A stretch of 64,000 bases of DNA from Thermococcus camini (GTDB taxonomy: Archaea; Methanobacteriota_B; Thermococci; Thermococcales; Thermococcaceae), in assembly GCF_904067545.1 (NCBI RefSeq), contig NZ_LR881183.1, positions 1,430,277-1,494,276 of the forward strand, given 5' to 3'. This document shows, piece by piece, positions 25,645 through 34,219 of this stretch; position 1 is the first letter of the stretch; each line of letters opens with the position of its first letter. Made by a program: the position numbers and the translations under genes. The notes under the pieces are model-generated. The model was not told the DNA's origin, did no database searches, and saw only the letters and a program-made list of their open reading frames with translations.

Positions 25645-26670
25645 ATGGGTGTACAGATAGGCGAGCTCATTCCGAGGAAAGAGATAGAGCTGGAGAACCT
25701 GTACGGCAGGAAAGTTGCTATAGACGCTTTCAACGCCATCTATCAGTTCCTCTCGACCATAAGACAGCGCGATGGGACGCCGCTCATGGACTCCCGCGGA
25801 AGGATAACCTCCCATCTGAGCGGCCTCTTCTACAGGAACATCAACCTCATGGAGGCTGGGATAAAGCCCGCCTACGTTTTCGACGGAAAGCCGCCGGAGT
25901 TCAAAAAGAGGGAGATAGAAAAGCGCCGGGAGGCGAGGGAAGAGGCGGAGGAGAAGTGGTATGAGGCCCTGGAGCGCGGCGACCTTGAAGAGGCCAAGAA
26001 GTACGCGATGCGTGCAACCAGGGTCAACGAGGGCCTGATAAACGACGCCAAGAGGCTCCTTGAGCTGATGGGAATTCCCGTAGTTCAGGCGCCGAGCGAG
26101 GGTGAGGCCCAGGCCGCCTACATGGCCGCCAGAAAGAAGGTCTATGCATCGGCCAGTCAGGACTACGACTCACTTCTCTTTGGGGCCCCAAGGCTGGTGA
26201 GGAACGTCACGATAACCGGCCGGAGAAAGCTCCCAGGGAAGAACGTCTACGTTGAGGTCAGACCCGAGCTCATAGTCCTGGAGGAAGCTCTTAAAGAACT
26301 GGGCATAGACAGGGAAAAGCTCATCGAGATGGCTATACTGGTCGGCACGGACTACAACCCCGGCGGGATAAAGGGAATCGGCCCGAAAAAGGCTCTGACC
26401 ATAGTCAAGCGCAGCAAAGACCCGCTGAAGAAGTACAACAAGGAGGGTGAAGTTGACCTCTACGCGATAAAGGAGTTCTTCCTGAACCCGCCGGTCACGG
26501 ACGAGTACGAGCTCAAGTGGCGCGAACCGGACGAGGAGGGAATCCTCAGGTTCCTCTGCGACGAGCACGACTTCGGCGAGGAACGCGTTAAAAATGGTCT
26601 TGAGAGGCTGAAAAAGGCGGTAAAGGCGGGAAAGCAGGCCACACTGGAAAGCTGGTTCGGGAAGCGCTGA
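25645..26670 (+). CDS. fen: Flap endonuclease 1
   Basis: A 341-residue FEN1, which removes 5' flaps during Okazaki fragment maturation and long-patch repair. The N and I nuclease domains carry the active-site acids in [23 protein letters not shown] and [12 protein letters not shown] helix-two-turn-helix follows ([12 protein letters not shown]). The C-terminal QATLESWF is the PIP box that docks it on PCNA. Length is standard. It starts after GGGGTGATTGT. Confidence 0.97.
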   Translation: MGVQIGELIPRKEIELENLYGRKVAIDAFNAIYQFLSTIRQRDGTPLMDSRGRITSHLSGLFYRNINLMEAGIKPAYVFDGKPPEFKKREIEKRREAREEAEEKWYEALERGDLEEAKKYAMRATRVNEGLINDAKRLLELMGIPVVQAPSEGEAQAAYMAARKKVYASASQDYDSLLFGAPRLVRNVTITGRRKLPGKNVYVEVRPELIVLEEALKELGIDREKLIEMAILVGTDYNPGGIKGIGPKKALTIVKRSKDPLKKYNKEGEVDLYAIKEFFLNPPVTDEYELKWREPDEEGILRFLCDEHDFGEERVKNGLERLKKAVKAGKQATLESWFGKR

Positions 26671-26692
26671 ACTTCACCTTTTTATTTCAAAC

Positions 26693-27592
26693 TCAAACCG
26701 GGATCTTCAGGTTGAGCTTGTCCACGAGCTCTTTGTACCTGTTCCTGACGGTGACCTCGGTGACGCGCGCTACCTCTGCCACCTCGCGCTGGGTTCTCTT
26801 CTCGTCCTCCAGCAGGCCGGCGATGTAGAGAGCGGCCGCGACCAGGCCGGCCGGGCTCTTTCCGCTTGTGAGTCCGCGGTCGTAGGCCTCCTCCAGTATC
26901 GCGATGGCCCTTCTTCTGACACGTTCGCTCAGGCCCAGCTCGTCGGCGAACTTGTTGACGTAGTCGGTCGGTTTAACGAAGAGCTTCTTTGGAGTGAGGT
27001 TCAGGTTCCTGGCTATGAAGCGGAAGCTCCTTCCTATCTCCTTCTTGTCAACGCGGGATATGTCGGCTATCTCATCGAGGGTTCTTGGAACCTTCAGAAG
27101 CCTGCAGGATGCGTAAACGCACGCCGCTATTACGCTTTCAATTGAACGGCCCCTTATAAGCCCCTTTCTCACGGCCTCACGGTAGAGCCTTGCAGCTTCT
27201 TCCTCGACGTGCCTCGGGAGCTTAAGCTGGGAGGCGATTCTATCCAGCTCGCTCAAGGCGAAGGCAAGGTTACGCTCGGCGGCATCGCTGACGCGAAGGC
27301 GGCTCTGCCACTTCCTGAGCCTGTACATCTTCTCACGCATCAGTCCGGAGAGGTTTCTGTCGATGCCGATGTCGGTTGAGAGTCCCTTGTCGTGAAGGAG
27401 AATGCTCTCCGGAGCTCCAACGCGGGCACGCTTCTCCCTCTGACTGGCGTCAAAAGCGCGCCATTCCGGTCCAGTATCAACGACGTTCTCCTCAATAACG
27501 TAACCGCAAACCTTACAGATTATCTCCCCCCTCCCCGGATCATAGATAAACTCCGTCGAGCCGCAGACCGGGCAAACCCTACGATTGCTCAC
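26693..27592 (-). CDS. tfb: Transcription initiation factor IIB
   Basis: A 299-residue TFB. It recognises the TBP-promoter complex and recruits RNA polymerase. The N-terminal zinc ribbon has CPVCGS and CKVCG, followed by the B-reader/linker and two cyclin folds (about residues 110-200 and 205-299). The second fold ends in the helix-turn-helix that reads BRE (EVARVTEVTVRNRYKEL). It starts with GTG after GGGGGTGTTGGA. TATA-like GTTTATAAGG and CTATATAAAA motifs lie upstream near 27630-27640. Thermococcales often carry two TFBs; no second copy is here. Confidence 0.97.
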   Translation of the reverse strand: MSNRRVCPVCGSTEFIYDPGRGEIICKVCGYVIEENVVDTGPEWRAFDASQREKRARVGAPESILLHDKGLSTDIGIDRNLSGLMREKMYRLRKWQSRLRVSDAAERNLAFALSELDRIASQLKLPRHVEEEAARLYREAVRKGLIRGRSIESVIAACVYASCRLLKVPRTLDEIADISRVDKKEIGRSFRFIARNLNLTPKKLFVKPTDYVNKFADELGLSERVRRRAIAILEEAYDRGLTSGKSPAGLVAAALYIAGLLEDEKRTQREVAEVARVTEVTVRNRYKELVDKLNLKIPV

Positions 27593-27630
27593 TCCAACAC
27601 CCCCAACCGGCCGGCTATTTTATATAGCCC

Positions 27631-27909
27631 TTATAAACCTTCGCCTTTTTTAACCACATAGCGGAGTAACCAGGCGAGGTCCTCGCGCTTGAAGGTTATC
27701 CTCTCCAGAACCCGGACGTCCCAGTCCTCCTCAACGATGTTCGCGTAAATCCAGAGGAAGACCGGATCCTCATCCGTTCCAACGTGGAGGTTCTTGTAGA
27801 GAACATCAACGGTTCCGTCCTTGTTCTTTTTCACCGAGACAGCCTTCCAGGTGTCCAGACTAACCTCTCCCTTTTCGTCAAGAATCCCCACTATCTGCTT
27901 GGCGTCCAT
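27631..27909 (-). CDS. Conserved archaeal hypothetical protein
   Basis: A 92-residue acidic protein (MDAKQIVGILDEKGEVSLDTWKAV) with a strand-rich centre and a C-terminal helix. No catalytic motif or membrane segment is seen. ATG 27909 follows GGTGACCCA; the longer start at 27933 would overlap the PDCD5 gene. It lies 17 bases after that gene in the S19e cluster, so it may take part in translation or its regulation. The promoter of tfb seems to lie within its 3' end. Confidence 0.7.
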   Translation of the reverse strand: MDAKQIVGILDEKGEVSLDTWKAVSVKKNKDGTVDVLYKNLHVGTDEDPVFLWIYANIVEEDWDVRVLERITFKREDLAWLLRYVVKKGEGL

Positions 27910-27926
27910 TGGGTCACCTTCCGAGC

Positions 27927-28265
27927 TCACCACTTAATCGTGTAGTCCCTGCGCGTTCTCTCGTCTATCTGGGCCAGAATCCTCTTGAGCTTGGCGTCGT
28001 CGATGGGCTCCCTTATCTGGCCCGCCTGGTAGAGCTGGACCAGAACGAGCTCAACCTGTCTCGCAAGCTCTGGCTTGACGAGTTTAACCCTGCCGAGCCT
28101 CTCCCTGGCCTCGGGGGTAAGAATTCTCCGCATTATAGCATCGAGCTGGGCCTCAAGCTCCATCTCCTGCCTCAAAGCCTCCTCCTGGGCCTTCTGCTGT
28201 TCAAGATACTTCTTCTGGAGTTCCATGAGTTTGCGCTTTCTGATCTCCTCTATGTCCTCGGCCAT
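27927..28265 (-). CDS. PDCD5-like DNA-binding protein
   Basis: A 112-residue archaeal homologue of eukaryotic PDCD5 (TFAR19). It is a helical protein with a charged N-terminal helix (EEIRKRKLMELQKKYLEQQ) followed by a triple-helix core; archaeal members bind DNA and nucleosome-like complexes in vitro. ATG 28265 sits after GAGGGGTGAGAGG. It lies downstream of S19e, an arrangement I recall from other archaea, with the hypothetical protein just after it. Confidence 0.88.
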   Translation of the reverse strand: MAEDIEEIRKRKLMELQKKYLEQQKAQEEALRQEMELEAQLDAIMRRILTPEARERLGRVKLVKPELARQVELVLVQLYQAGQIREPIDDAKLKRILAQIDERTRRDYTIKW

Positions 28266-28371
28266 CCTCTCACCCCTCCATGATAAGGTCAGGCCTCCGG
28301 TTAAAAAGGTATTGGGTTTTGGGAACTGGAAAAGACCGGCAGAAATCAACAAGGGAAAAGGGCCAGAGCCC

Positions 28372-28824
28372 TCAGTACTTCTTGAGCTCGGGGATCTGCT
28401 CCTCAAGCTCCTTCTTGAGTTCGGTGGCAATCTTGTCGAGGAAGCTCTGTCCCTGCGGAGTGACGGTCCTTCCCTCACCCGGAACCTTCTGGACGAAGCC
28501 GGCAGCCTCGAGCTGCTGGAGGGCCTTCCTTATGATGCTTCCCCCAGCCTTGTAGAAGTGCTCCGGGGCGTGGCCGCGGTTCTTCCTGCCGCCGTACCAG
28601 GTCCTGAGCCTCTCGATTCCGACCGGGCCGTCGACGTAGACCTTCCTGAAGACGCTGGCGACCCTGTAGTACCACCAGTCATCCTGCTCCGGGATCCTCT
28701 CCTTGTGCCTGCCGGTCTTGACGAACGGGGCCCACTCAGGCGGCTTTATGGCCTCGATCTCCTTGAGAGCCTTTGCAACCCTCTCAACGAGCAAATCACC
28801 GGGAACGTCGTAAACAGTCGCCAT
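28372..28824 (-). CDS. rps19e: 30S ribosomal protein S19e
   Basis: A 150-residue S19e, an archaeal/eukaryotic-specific small-subunit protein needed late in 40S/30S maturation. Recognised from [74 protein letters not shown] and the C-terminal winged-helix-like part. Start ATG follows GGGAGGGATTGAAGG. It follows the YhbY-family gene by three bases, and together they form the start of the cluster. Confidence 0.98.
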   Translation of the reverse strand: MATVYDVPGDLLVERVAKALKEIEAIKPPEWAPFVKTGRHKERIPEQDDWWYYRVASVFRKVYVDGPVGIERLRTWYGGRKNRGHAPEHFYKAGGSIIRKALQQLEAAGFVQKVPGEGRTVTPQGQSFLDKIATELKKELEEQIPELKKY

Positions 28825-28827
28825 CCT

Positions 28828-29244
28828 TCAATCCCTCCCCTTCTTGAATTTCCTCCTGAATTGAGCGATATCGAGCTTGACTTTCTTAACGGGCTTCTCC
28901 TCCCGCTTTTCCTTCGAAAGCTCCTTTCTCTGGAGCTTCCTTAAATACTTTTCCCAACCTTCCCTCGGTTTGAACAATATAAACCTTTTGCCGCGCACGT
29001 CGATGAGTTCGCTGTCGGTCATTTCCGCGACTTTTCTGGCCAGGGCCTGCCTGTCGAGTCCAGTGTTGATAAGGGCGCCCTTCCTTATCTCAACCTTGAG
29101 GATGCCGTCCTTCTCCAGCTGAGTCCTTATCTCTTCGATGACACCCTCATCAAGCCCTCGCTTGCCTATCCACGCCCGTGGAGGGATATCGTAGTATCTC
29201 GCCCGCACGGCGCGTCTCACCTTACCCGGTAAGCGTTTCTCCAT
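28828..29244 (-). CDS. YhbY/CRM-domain RNA-binding protein
   Basis: A 138-residue protein with a CRM (YhbY-like) RNA-binding domain, residues about 20-95 (AWIGKRGLDEGVIEEIRTQL, then GALINTGLDRQALARKVAEM), followed by a basic tail rich in Lys/Arg that would add RNA affinity. YhbY associates with pre-50S particles in bacteria and CRM proteins act in intron splicing in plants. An archaeal role in ribosome assembly is inferred from its place directly before S19e. ATG 29244 follows GAGGTGAGAG. Confidence 0.82.
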   Translation of the reverse strand: MEKRLPGKVRRAVRARYYDIPPRAWIGKRGLDEGVIEEIRTQLEKDGILKVEIRKGALINTGLDRQALARKVAEMTDSELIDVRGKRFILFKPREGWEKYLRKLQRKELSKEKREEKPVKKVKLDIAQFRRKFKKGRD

Positions 29245-29306
29245 CTCTCTCACCTCTAAGCCTCTCGCGGTTTGCTGAAGGGCTTATAAAGGTTGGCCTT
29301 TTAAAC

Positions 29307-29702
29307 CTATTTGCCGAAGCGCTCCATAGCTTCTTCCGGTGTGAGGACTTCCGGGAGCCACTCAAAGTGCTTCTTGTTGTAGGTGATCAGCGGGGCGTTG
29401 AGTTTCAGCGCCAGGGCACCTATCATGTAATCCCTAGCGTTTTTGGAGAAGTCCCAGCGGCCGATAGCTGAATTCACAGCGAGTTCAGCGCATGTTTCAT
29501 CAAATCCCATGACTTCAATTCTTAGGGAGTTAAAAATTGCCGTTAGCTTGCTCTTTGCTTCGGGCAGGCCTTTCCGTCGGACGTACCTGTAGAGCAGTTC
29601 CATGTAGACGACGGAGCTCGTAAAGGGTTCAAGGCTCGATTCCATCAACCATTCTAAAAAAGTACTGTTGTTGAAGGCGTTTGTGTCCAGGACTATCCTC
29701 AT
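29307..29702 (-). CDS. vapC: PIN-domain toxin (VapC-like)
   Basis: A 131-residue PIN ribonuclease with D6 (MRIVLDTN), a Glu in VVYMELLYR, an Asp in FSKNARDYMIGAL and the closing PLITYNKKHF segment. The usual final aspartate of the metal site is Asn in this last segment, but the other acids are in place. It overlaps the AbrB-type antitoxin gene by four bases (ATGA), which is the classic coupled arrangement. Cellular target is unknown. Confidence 0.88.
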   Translation of the reverse strand: MRIVLDTNAFNNSTFLEWLMESSLEPFTSSVVYMELLYRYVRRKGLPEAKSKLTAIFNSLRIEVMGFDETCAELAVNSAIGRWDFSKNARDYMIGALALKLNAPLITYNKKHFEWLPEVLTPEEAMERFGK

Positions 29703-29947
29703 TCCCCTCCCTCCAGCTCGCGGAGAGAGCGCTCTATGCCCCTCGCAAGTCCCTGCCTGACCTCTTCAACAGTCTCGTCTATGTCCTTTGTTATTTCGCT
29801 CAGCTCCTTAAGGAGGTCCGTTAGTTTCATCAGAACATACCTGTCCCCTTCACGAACGAAAACAACCTCGTCCCCGGCCCTTATCCCCAGTGCCTCCCGC
29901 ACCTCCTTGGGGATCGTGACCTGGTATTTCTTGGTGACGACTGGCAT
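29699..29947 (-). CDS. vapB: AbrB/MazE-type antitoxin
   Basis: An 82-residue antitoxin with an N-terminal swapped-hairpin AbrB domain (TKKYQVTIPKEVREALGIRAGDEVVFV) that binds operator DNA and a C-terminal helix (about residues 45-75) that would wrap the toxin. ATG 29947 is chosen because GGTGAAGGTA lies just upstream; an earlier in-frame ATG at 29962 lacks a clear site. It is divergent from the PP-loop gene at 30041. Confidence 0.9.
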   Translation of the reverse strand: MPVVTKKYQVTIPKEVREALGIRAGDEVVFVREGDRYVLMKLTDLLKELSEITKDIDETVEEVRQGLARGIERSLRELEGGE

Positions 29948-30040
29948 TACCTTCACCCACATTGTATTACATTCTTGGCCTAATAACCATTTTGGGGTGA
30001 GGTTAATAAGGAGCTCCGGACACTCAAAATGGGGATTGCC

Positions 30041-30646
30041 ATGATCGTCCATCATCTCTACTCCGGCGGCAAGGACTCAAGTTTGAGCGCGTGGATTCTA
30101 ACCAAGCTCGGCTACGAAGTGAAACTGATAACCGTCAGCTTCGGCCTCCTCGACAACTGGAGCTTCGCAAGAGAGACCGCGGAAAGGCTCGGCTTCGAGC
30201 ACCAGGTCGTCTATCTGCCAGGGGAGATTCTGGAGAAAGCCGCGGACATGGCGATCAAAGACGGCCACCCGAACAACGCGATTCAGTTCATCCACGAGAG
30301 GGCATTAGAAGCGCTGGCATCGCTTCCGGAGGTCGAGCGCGTGAGCGACGGGACGAGGAGGGACGACAGGGTTCCTTTCCTCGACCTGCCGAAGGCCCGC
30401 TCGCTGGAGGACCGCTTCAGCGTTGCGTACATAAGGCCCCTCCTCGGCCTCGGCTACAAGACGATACGGGAGCTGACAGAAAGGCTTTTCCTCGTTGAAA
30501 TCAGGGAGAGCGAGGAGTTAGAAAAGGCCGACTACGAGGTCGAACTGAGGCATCTCCTCCGCGAGAGGGGAATCGACCCGCTGGAGATATTCCCGAAGAG
30601 GCACTACCAGTCGAGGGTTCTCGGCTGGAGGGAGGGGGAGACCTGA
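30041..30646 (+). CDS. Archaeal PP-loop ATPase
   Basis: A 201-residue PP-loop (adenine nucleotide alpha-hydrolase fold) protein. SGGKDSSLSAW at about residues 8-18 binds ATP. The remainder, with GTRRDDRVPFLDLPKARSLEDR and ERGIDPLEIFPKRHYQSR, matches an archaeal family annotated as a predicted subunit of a tRNA-thiouridylating enzyme. The adenylated substrate is likely a tRNA base, but this is not shown. ATG 30041 is preferred (GGGGATTGCC precedes it); ATG 30029 is an alternative. Confidence 0.8.
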   Translation: MIVHHLYSGGKDSSLSAWILTKLGYEVKLITVSFGLLDNWSFARETAERLGFEHQVVYLPGEILEKAADMAIKDGHPNNAIQFIHERALEALASLPEVERVSDGTRRDDRVPFLDLPKARSLEDRFSVAYIRPLLGLGYKTIRELTERLFLVEIRESEELEKADYEVELRHLLRERGIDPLEIFPKRHYQSRVLGWREGET

Positions 30647-30718
30647 TCCCCTATCTTTTCCAAAATCCCCGCGAAGAAATCCCTGATTGGGCTCGGGCTG
30701 GGAGAAGAGAAAAGGAAA

Positions 30719-30949
30719 TCAGAGCCCGCTGAGCTTTCTGACTATCGGGTTCTCGGCCTCTTCGGGAGCTATTTCTTCCACGCTCTCGATCCATATCTTG
30801 TTTCTCGGAACGCGGTGCTTGCTGCCGACCTCGGAGTAGAGTATCTCGATGACGTCCTCTTTCTTAAGGCCGCGGTACTCCCTGGTGAACCTCTCCTTCT
30901 TTCCGTTCCTCTCAAAGATTCCCTTAACGCGGAAGACCTTAACCTCCAT
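30719..30949 (-). CDS. rpl18a: 50S ribosomal protein L18Ae (LX)
   Basis: A 76-residue L18Ae/LX, a large-subunit protein found in archaea and eukaryotes. Recognised by [33 protein letters not shown] and the [16 protein letters not shown] stretch. It is last in an operon with L39e, L31e and eIF6. The ATG follows AGGTGTGAGCT. Confidence 0.96.
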   Translation of the reverse strand: MEVKVFRVKGIFERNGKKERFTREYRGLKKEDVIEILYSEVGSKHRVPRNKIWIESVEEIAPEEAENPIVRKLSGL

Positions 30950-30966
30950 AGCTCACACCTCCATCA

Positions 30967-31653
30967 TCAGTCAAGGAAGCCTAGGGCTTCTTCAATCTTC
31001 ACTATCTCGGGTCCGGTCGTTAGATGTCCAACGACGACACCGTGAGAGTTGGCAAGCATGCAGGAGCCAACGAAGGGAACGCCCATGTTGGCGGTTCCAA
31101 CGTAAACATCGACCTTGAACAGGTCGCGGAGCCACTCGAGCTCCTCGTCGGTTGCCTCGGGGTGGACTAAACCGCCCCTGTTGGTGACCACTCCAACGCT
31201 TCCAACCGCGTGGAAGTCACCTATCATGCCCCTCTCGACCTCGACGCCGAGTACATCCTCGAGCCTCTTGGCCTCCTCGCGGCTGAACTTTGCACTCACC
31301 AGCGCCGCCCTGTCGTTGGCGAGGATTAGGTTGCCGAAGGCCGTGAGGGTGCTCTGGAACGGAACTATCTCGATGTCAATCCCCTGCTCCCTGAGCTGGC
31401 CGTTTATCTTCTCCAGCTCGGCGTCCCAGACGTACCACGGGACGACTATCGCGTTGGAGTTGCCGGCCGCGAATATACCCACTATGCGCGACTTCATTAT
31501 GCTTGTCTCAATGATAGGAACCTTGAGAACCTCCCTGAGAACCTCGAGCTTCTTCTCGCCGAGGCCCTCCCTGATAAGGGCTAGCCTGTCGGTGGCAGTG
31601 CCGTAAACGCCCAGATACGGGGAGTTCTCAAAATCGAGCCTTTCTATGTGCAT
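30967..31653 (-). CDS. eif6: Translation initiation factor 6
   Basis: A 228-residue aIF6, the anti-association factor that binds the 50S subunit at uL14 and blocks premature joining. Its five-fold pseudo-symmetric (pentein) repeats are visible: NSPYLGVYGTATD, IVGIFAAGNSNAIVVP, NLILANDRAALVS, VVTNRGGLVHPEATDEE and SCMLANSHGVVVG. Translation starts after GAGGTGACGAG. It is encoded between L31e and L18Ae, the conserved archaeal order. Confidence 0.98.
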   Translation of the reverse strand: MHIERLDFENSPYLGVYGTATDRLALIREGLGEKKLEVLREVLKVPIIETSIMKSRIVGIFAAGNSNAIVVPWYVWDAELEKINGQLREQGIDIEIVPFQSTLTAFGNLILANDRAALVSAKFSREEAKRLEDVLGVEVERGMIGDFHAVGSVGVVTNRGGLVHPEATDEELEWLRDLFKVDVYVGTANMGVPFVGSCMLANSHGVVVGHLTTGPEIVKIEEALGFLD

Positions 31654-31680
31654 CTCGTCACCTCGTTAAATTAAAAGGAA

Positions 31681-31950
31681 TCAGGCGAGGGAGACCTTGG
31701 CAATCCTCTTGCCCTCTTCCTCTTCAACAACAACCTTGACGCGGAGCTTGTTGGGCGGCTTCTCCGCCCCGCGCTCCCAGAGCTTCTCGTTGACGTCGGT
31801 GCCAATTATCACTTCATCGGCCTTGGCGTGCCTGGCTATCCACTCGCGGACGAACTTGGCAGCCCTCGGGGCCCTCTTCCAGCGCGGAACGCGCTTCTTT
31901 ATCTTCTTGATGGGAACGACGAATATGACTTCCTCTCCGGGCTTGATCAT
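31681..31950 (-). CDS. rpl31e: 50S ribosomal protein L31e
   Basis: An 89-residue L31e, a large-subunit protein at the peptide exit region. Recognised by [31 protein letters not shown] and the [24 protein letters not shown] block. The start ATG follows GAGGTGATTTAG. It lies ten bases after L39e, second gene of the L39e-L31e-eIF6-L18Ae operon. Confidence 0.97.
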   Translation of the reverse strand: MIKPGEEVIFVVPIKKIKKRVPRWKRAPRAAKFVREWIARHAKADEVIIGTDVNEKLWERGAEKPPNKLRVKVVVEEEEGKRIAKVSLA

Positions 31951-31960
31951 CTAAATCACC

Positions 31961-32116
31961 TCACTCCTTGAGCTTGGTTCTCCTCCACATCCTTCTCTTC
32001 GGGTGGGTCATGACCTTCCTGTTGGTCTTGACGATGACCCAGACCGGAATGCGCCTGTTCTGCTTCGCGGCCTTGGCAAGTCTGAGCTTCTTCGCAAGCG
32101 GCTTGTTTCTCGCCAT
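31961..32116 (-). CDS. rpl39e: 50S ribosomal protein L39e
   Basis: A 51-residue L39e, a small, extremely basic protein that lines the ribosomal exit tunnel. The translation starts [20 protein letters not shown] and ends MWRRTKLKE, which is diagnostic. GGAGGTGTAGTT precedes the ATG. A longer ORF in another frame covers the same bases but is a shadow. It is the first gene of the four-gene ribosomal operon; a TATA-like CTTAAAAAAG lies near 32170. Confidence 0.97.
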   Translation of the reverse strand: MARNKPLAKKLRLAKAAKQNRRIPVWVIVKTNRKVMTHPKRRMWRRTKLKE

Positions 32117-32210
32117 AACTACACCTCCCGGGATTATCATGATGCCTGTTGATGCTTTGGGTATTCTTTTTTAAGCTTTTTCGTGGGGTTTTAAGGTTTT
32201 CCACCCGGAG

Positions 32211-34148
32211 CTATCCCCGGCGTTTTCCCCTCAGGAGGAGGGGGATTACCGAGAACCCGATTATCACGGCCGGACCGCAAACGCCCGAACCGCCTTCCCT
32301 GGGCAGGGTCTGAGTGGGCGTGCTTTCCTCCGGGAGCTCGGGGGAGACGTTGAGGGCGTTACCAGTATCAATATACGGAATGCCGAGTTTAACGCTCCAG
32401 TTCCCGACTGGCACCGTTACAACGGCGGTCTCGGCCTTCAGGGCGGAAGTTATTCTGCCGTTTAAGTAGTAGAATGCCAGGCAGGTATCGTCTAGTGTGG
32501 TGGGGGCGTTTGAGGAGTAGTCGCCCCAGACGGTTGCCCAGTCGCGCCCCTCGAGCGCGATTCCCGTAACGTAGAATGGATAATAAAAGAGCATCCCCTC
32601 CCCCACTTTAACCCCCCGGAGCATTGACGCAGCTTTTGAAGAGGGGACACACAGGGAGAGGTTTTCCAGAGAGATCCTGGAGATGTCGAGGGATGGCGTT
32701 ATGAAACTAACGGCGCTCCGGTTGGCCTTCCACGCACGGAACTCGTGGGAGGAGTCACCCAACGTGCTCACCTCAATAGGCCGGAGAATCCTACCAACGG
32801 GGTCGTATACGAAGGTTTCGTTGAAAGCTGGTTCCCAGTAATAGATGCAGAAGTTTCTGAACCCTCCACCGCTCAGCCTCCCGTACACCCACGAGCCATT
32901 GACGTTGAGGAACAGCCCCGGAAACGGTGTCTGGAGGAAGGACACCGATGACTCCCCAATCCGGGCATGGAGGATTTCCTCTCTGTTAACGCAGAGGTCC
33001 ACGAAAGTGAAGTTTTGGGGGGAGTAATGGGGTACGGTGCGGACGATGGAGATATAGACCCTGCCCTCACCTGGGGGAAGTTCCAGCTCGGGAACGGAAG
33101 AGTTTCCCCCAACCCGGACGGGGGTTTCGTTTGGAAGCTTCAGAACTGGCCGGGCACAGGTAAACGCCCCACCGGAACCGTAGGAGGCCCGGACATAGGT
33201 CTCAACCGAGAGGTTCAGAAGGGGACTGAGCTTTCCGTTGTGGTAGTACAGCAAAGGCGGGAAGAGCCGTCCCGTCAGGGGCGTCGCGCTGGCGTTACTG
33301 GGGGAGCAGACGAAATCGGAGTGCCCAACCCACATGTGGGGGAAGTAAACGCTGGACCTATTCCCAATGAGGAGGTATTCCCTGACGGAGTATGGCTCAG
33401 GAGTGTAGGCCTCAAGCCCGTAGCTTGGAAGGTAGAGTATGATTCCTCTGCGGAAGGGAACCGCCCGGAAGAGCTTCAGCAGGCTCTCCGCATTCAGGCC
33501 GCTGGAGTCGCTGAAGTTCAGGAGGCGGAGGTACTTCTCAAAGGCCTCAACCGGAACGGAATATGTTTCGTTGGCGTAGGGGAAGGAGAAGACCAGCGAG
33601 CCGTTGGAGATGGTTCCGCTCACGGCCATAACACCGGCCAGGTTGAAGAGAACGTCTGAGTCAATTTGAGAAAGGCGAACGGGCCTCCCAATCCGCCCCT
33701 CCTCCGGGAAGTACTCCATGACGGTGTAGCTTACGTTGGTGCAGACGTCGAACTCACAGGGGGAAAGGTGGCGGACACCGATGAGGAACCACTTCCTCCC
33801 CAGAGGAGCAGCTGAAAAGGCGGTAAAGTTAAACCCCGCCACCGAGTCCGTGAGGTTAACGTACTTCACGCCGTCACCGACTTCGAAGAGGAGATATTTC
33901 CTTCCGGAGAGCTCGCGGCAGCCGATGTAAGTGTTTGGGGAGTCTACCGGGCACATATAGTCGGGCAGTTTTCCGTACTCAGATAGGGTAATCCCAATAA
34001 GGGCGAAGCTTCCGTTGCTGGCGACGCTGAGGCGCATCATAACCGGATGGTCTGGAAACCGATACCCGGGTGCAGGTTCGGCAGTAGCCTGCTGGGGGAG
34101 AATGACACCGATGATGAGCAGAAGGACAATGAACCGGGAGGTTCTCAT
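32211..34148 (-). CDS. CGP-CTERM surface protein
   Basis: A 645-residue secreted protein. It has a signal peptide (residues 1-23, LLLIIGVILPQQATA) and a C-terminus GVCGPAVIIGFSVIPLLLRGKRRG, which is the Thermococcales CGP-CTERM pattern: a Cys-Gly-Pro, a hydrophobic helix and a basic end, predicted to anchor the protein after Cys processing. A Thr/Pro-rich linker (PEESTPTQTLP) precedes it. The body is beta-rich with many N-x-S/T sites, so it is likely glycosylated. Function is unknown; it may be an S-layer-associated protein or binding protein. Confidence 0.82.
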   Translation of the reverse strand: MRTSRFIVLLLIIGVILPQQATAEPAPGYRFPDHPVMMRLSVASNGSFALIGITLSEYGKLPDYMCPVDSPNTYIGCRELSGRKYLLFEVGDGVKYVNLTDSVAGFNFTAFSAAPLGRKWFLIGVRHLSPCEFDVCTNVSYTVMEYFPEEGRIGRPVRLSQIDSDVLFNLAGVMAVSGTISNGSLVFSFPYANETYSVPVEAFEKYLRLLNFSDSSGLNAESLLKLFRAVPFRRGIILYLPSYGLEAYTPEPYSVREYLLIGNRSSVYFPHMWVGHSDFVCSPSNASATPLTGRLFPPLLYYHNGKLSPLLNLSVETYVRASYGSGGAFTCARPVLKLPNETPVRVGGNSSVPELELPPGEGRVYISIVRTVPHYSPQNFTFVDLCVNREEILHARIGESSVSFLQTPFPGLFLNVNGSWVYGRLSGGGFRNFCIYYWEPAFNETFVYDPVGRILRPIEVSTLGDSSHEFRAWKANRSAVSFITPSLDISRISLENLSLCVPSSKAASMLRGVKVGEGMLFYYPFYVTGIALEGRDWATVWGDYSSNAPTTLDDTCLAFYYLNGRITSALKAETAVVTVPVGNWSVKLGIPYIDTGNALNVSPELPEESTPTQTLPREGGSGVCGPAVIIGFSVIPLLLRGKRRG

Positions 34149-34219
34149 ACCACCACCAGTTTAACTACGGCATGGAATTAAAAACGTTTTGGAAGGGAAG
34201 AAGAAAACGAAAAGCCGCG

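Noticed and set aside
31956-32204. An 82-residue minus-strand ORF
   Set aside because: Wrong frame over rpl39e, whose 51-residue product is unmistakable.
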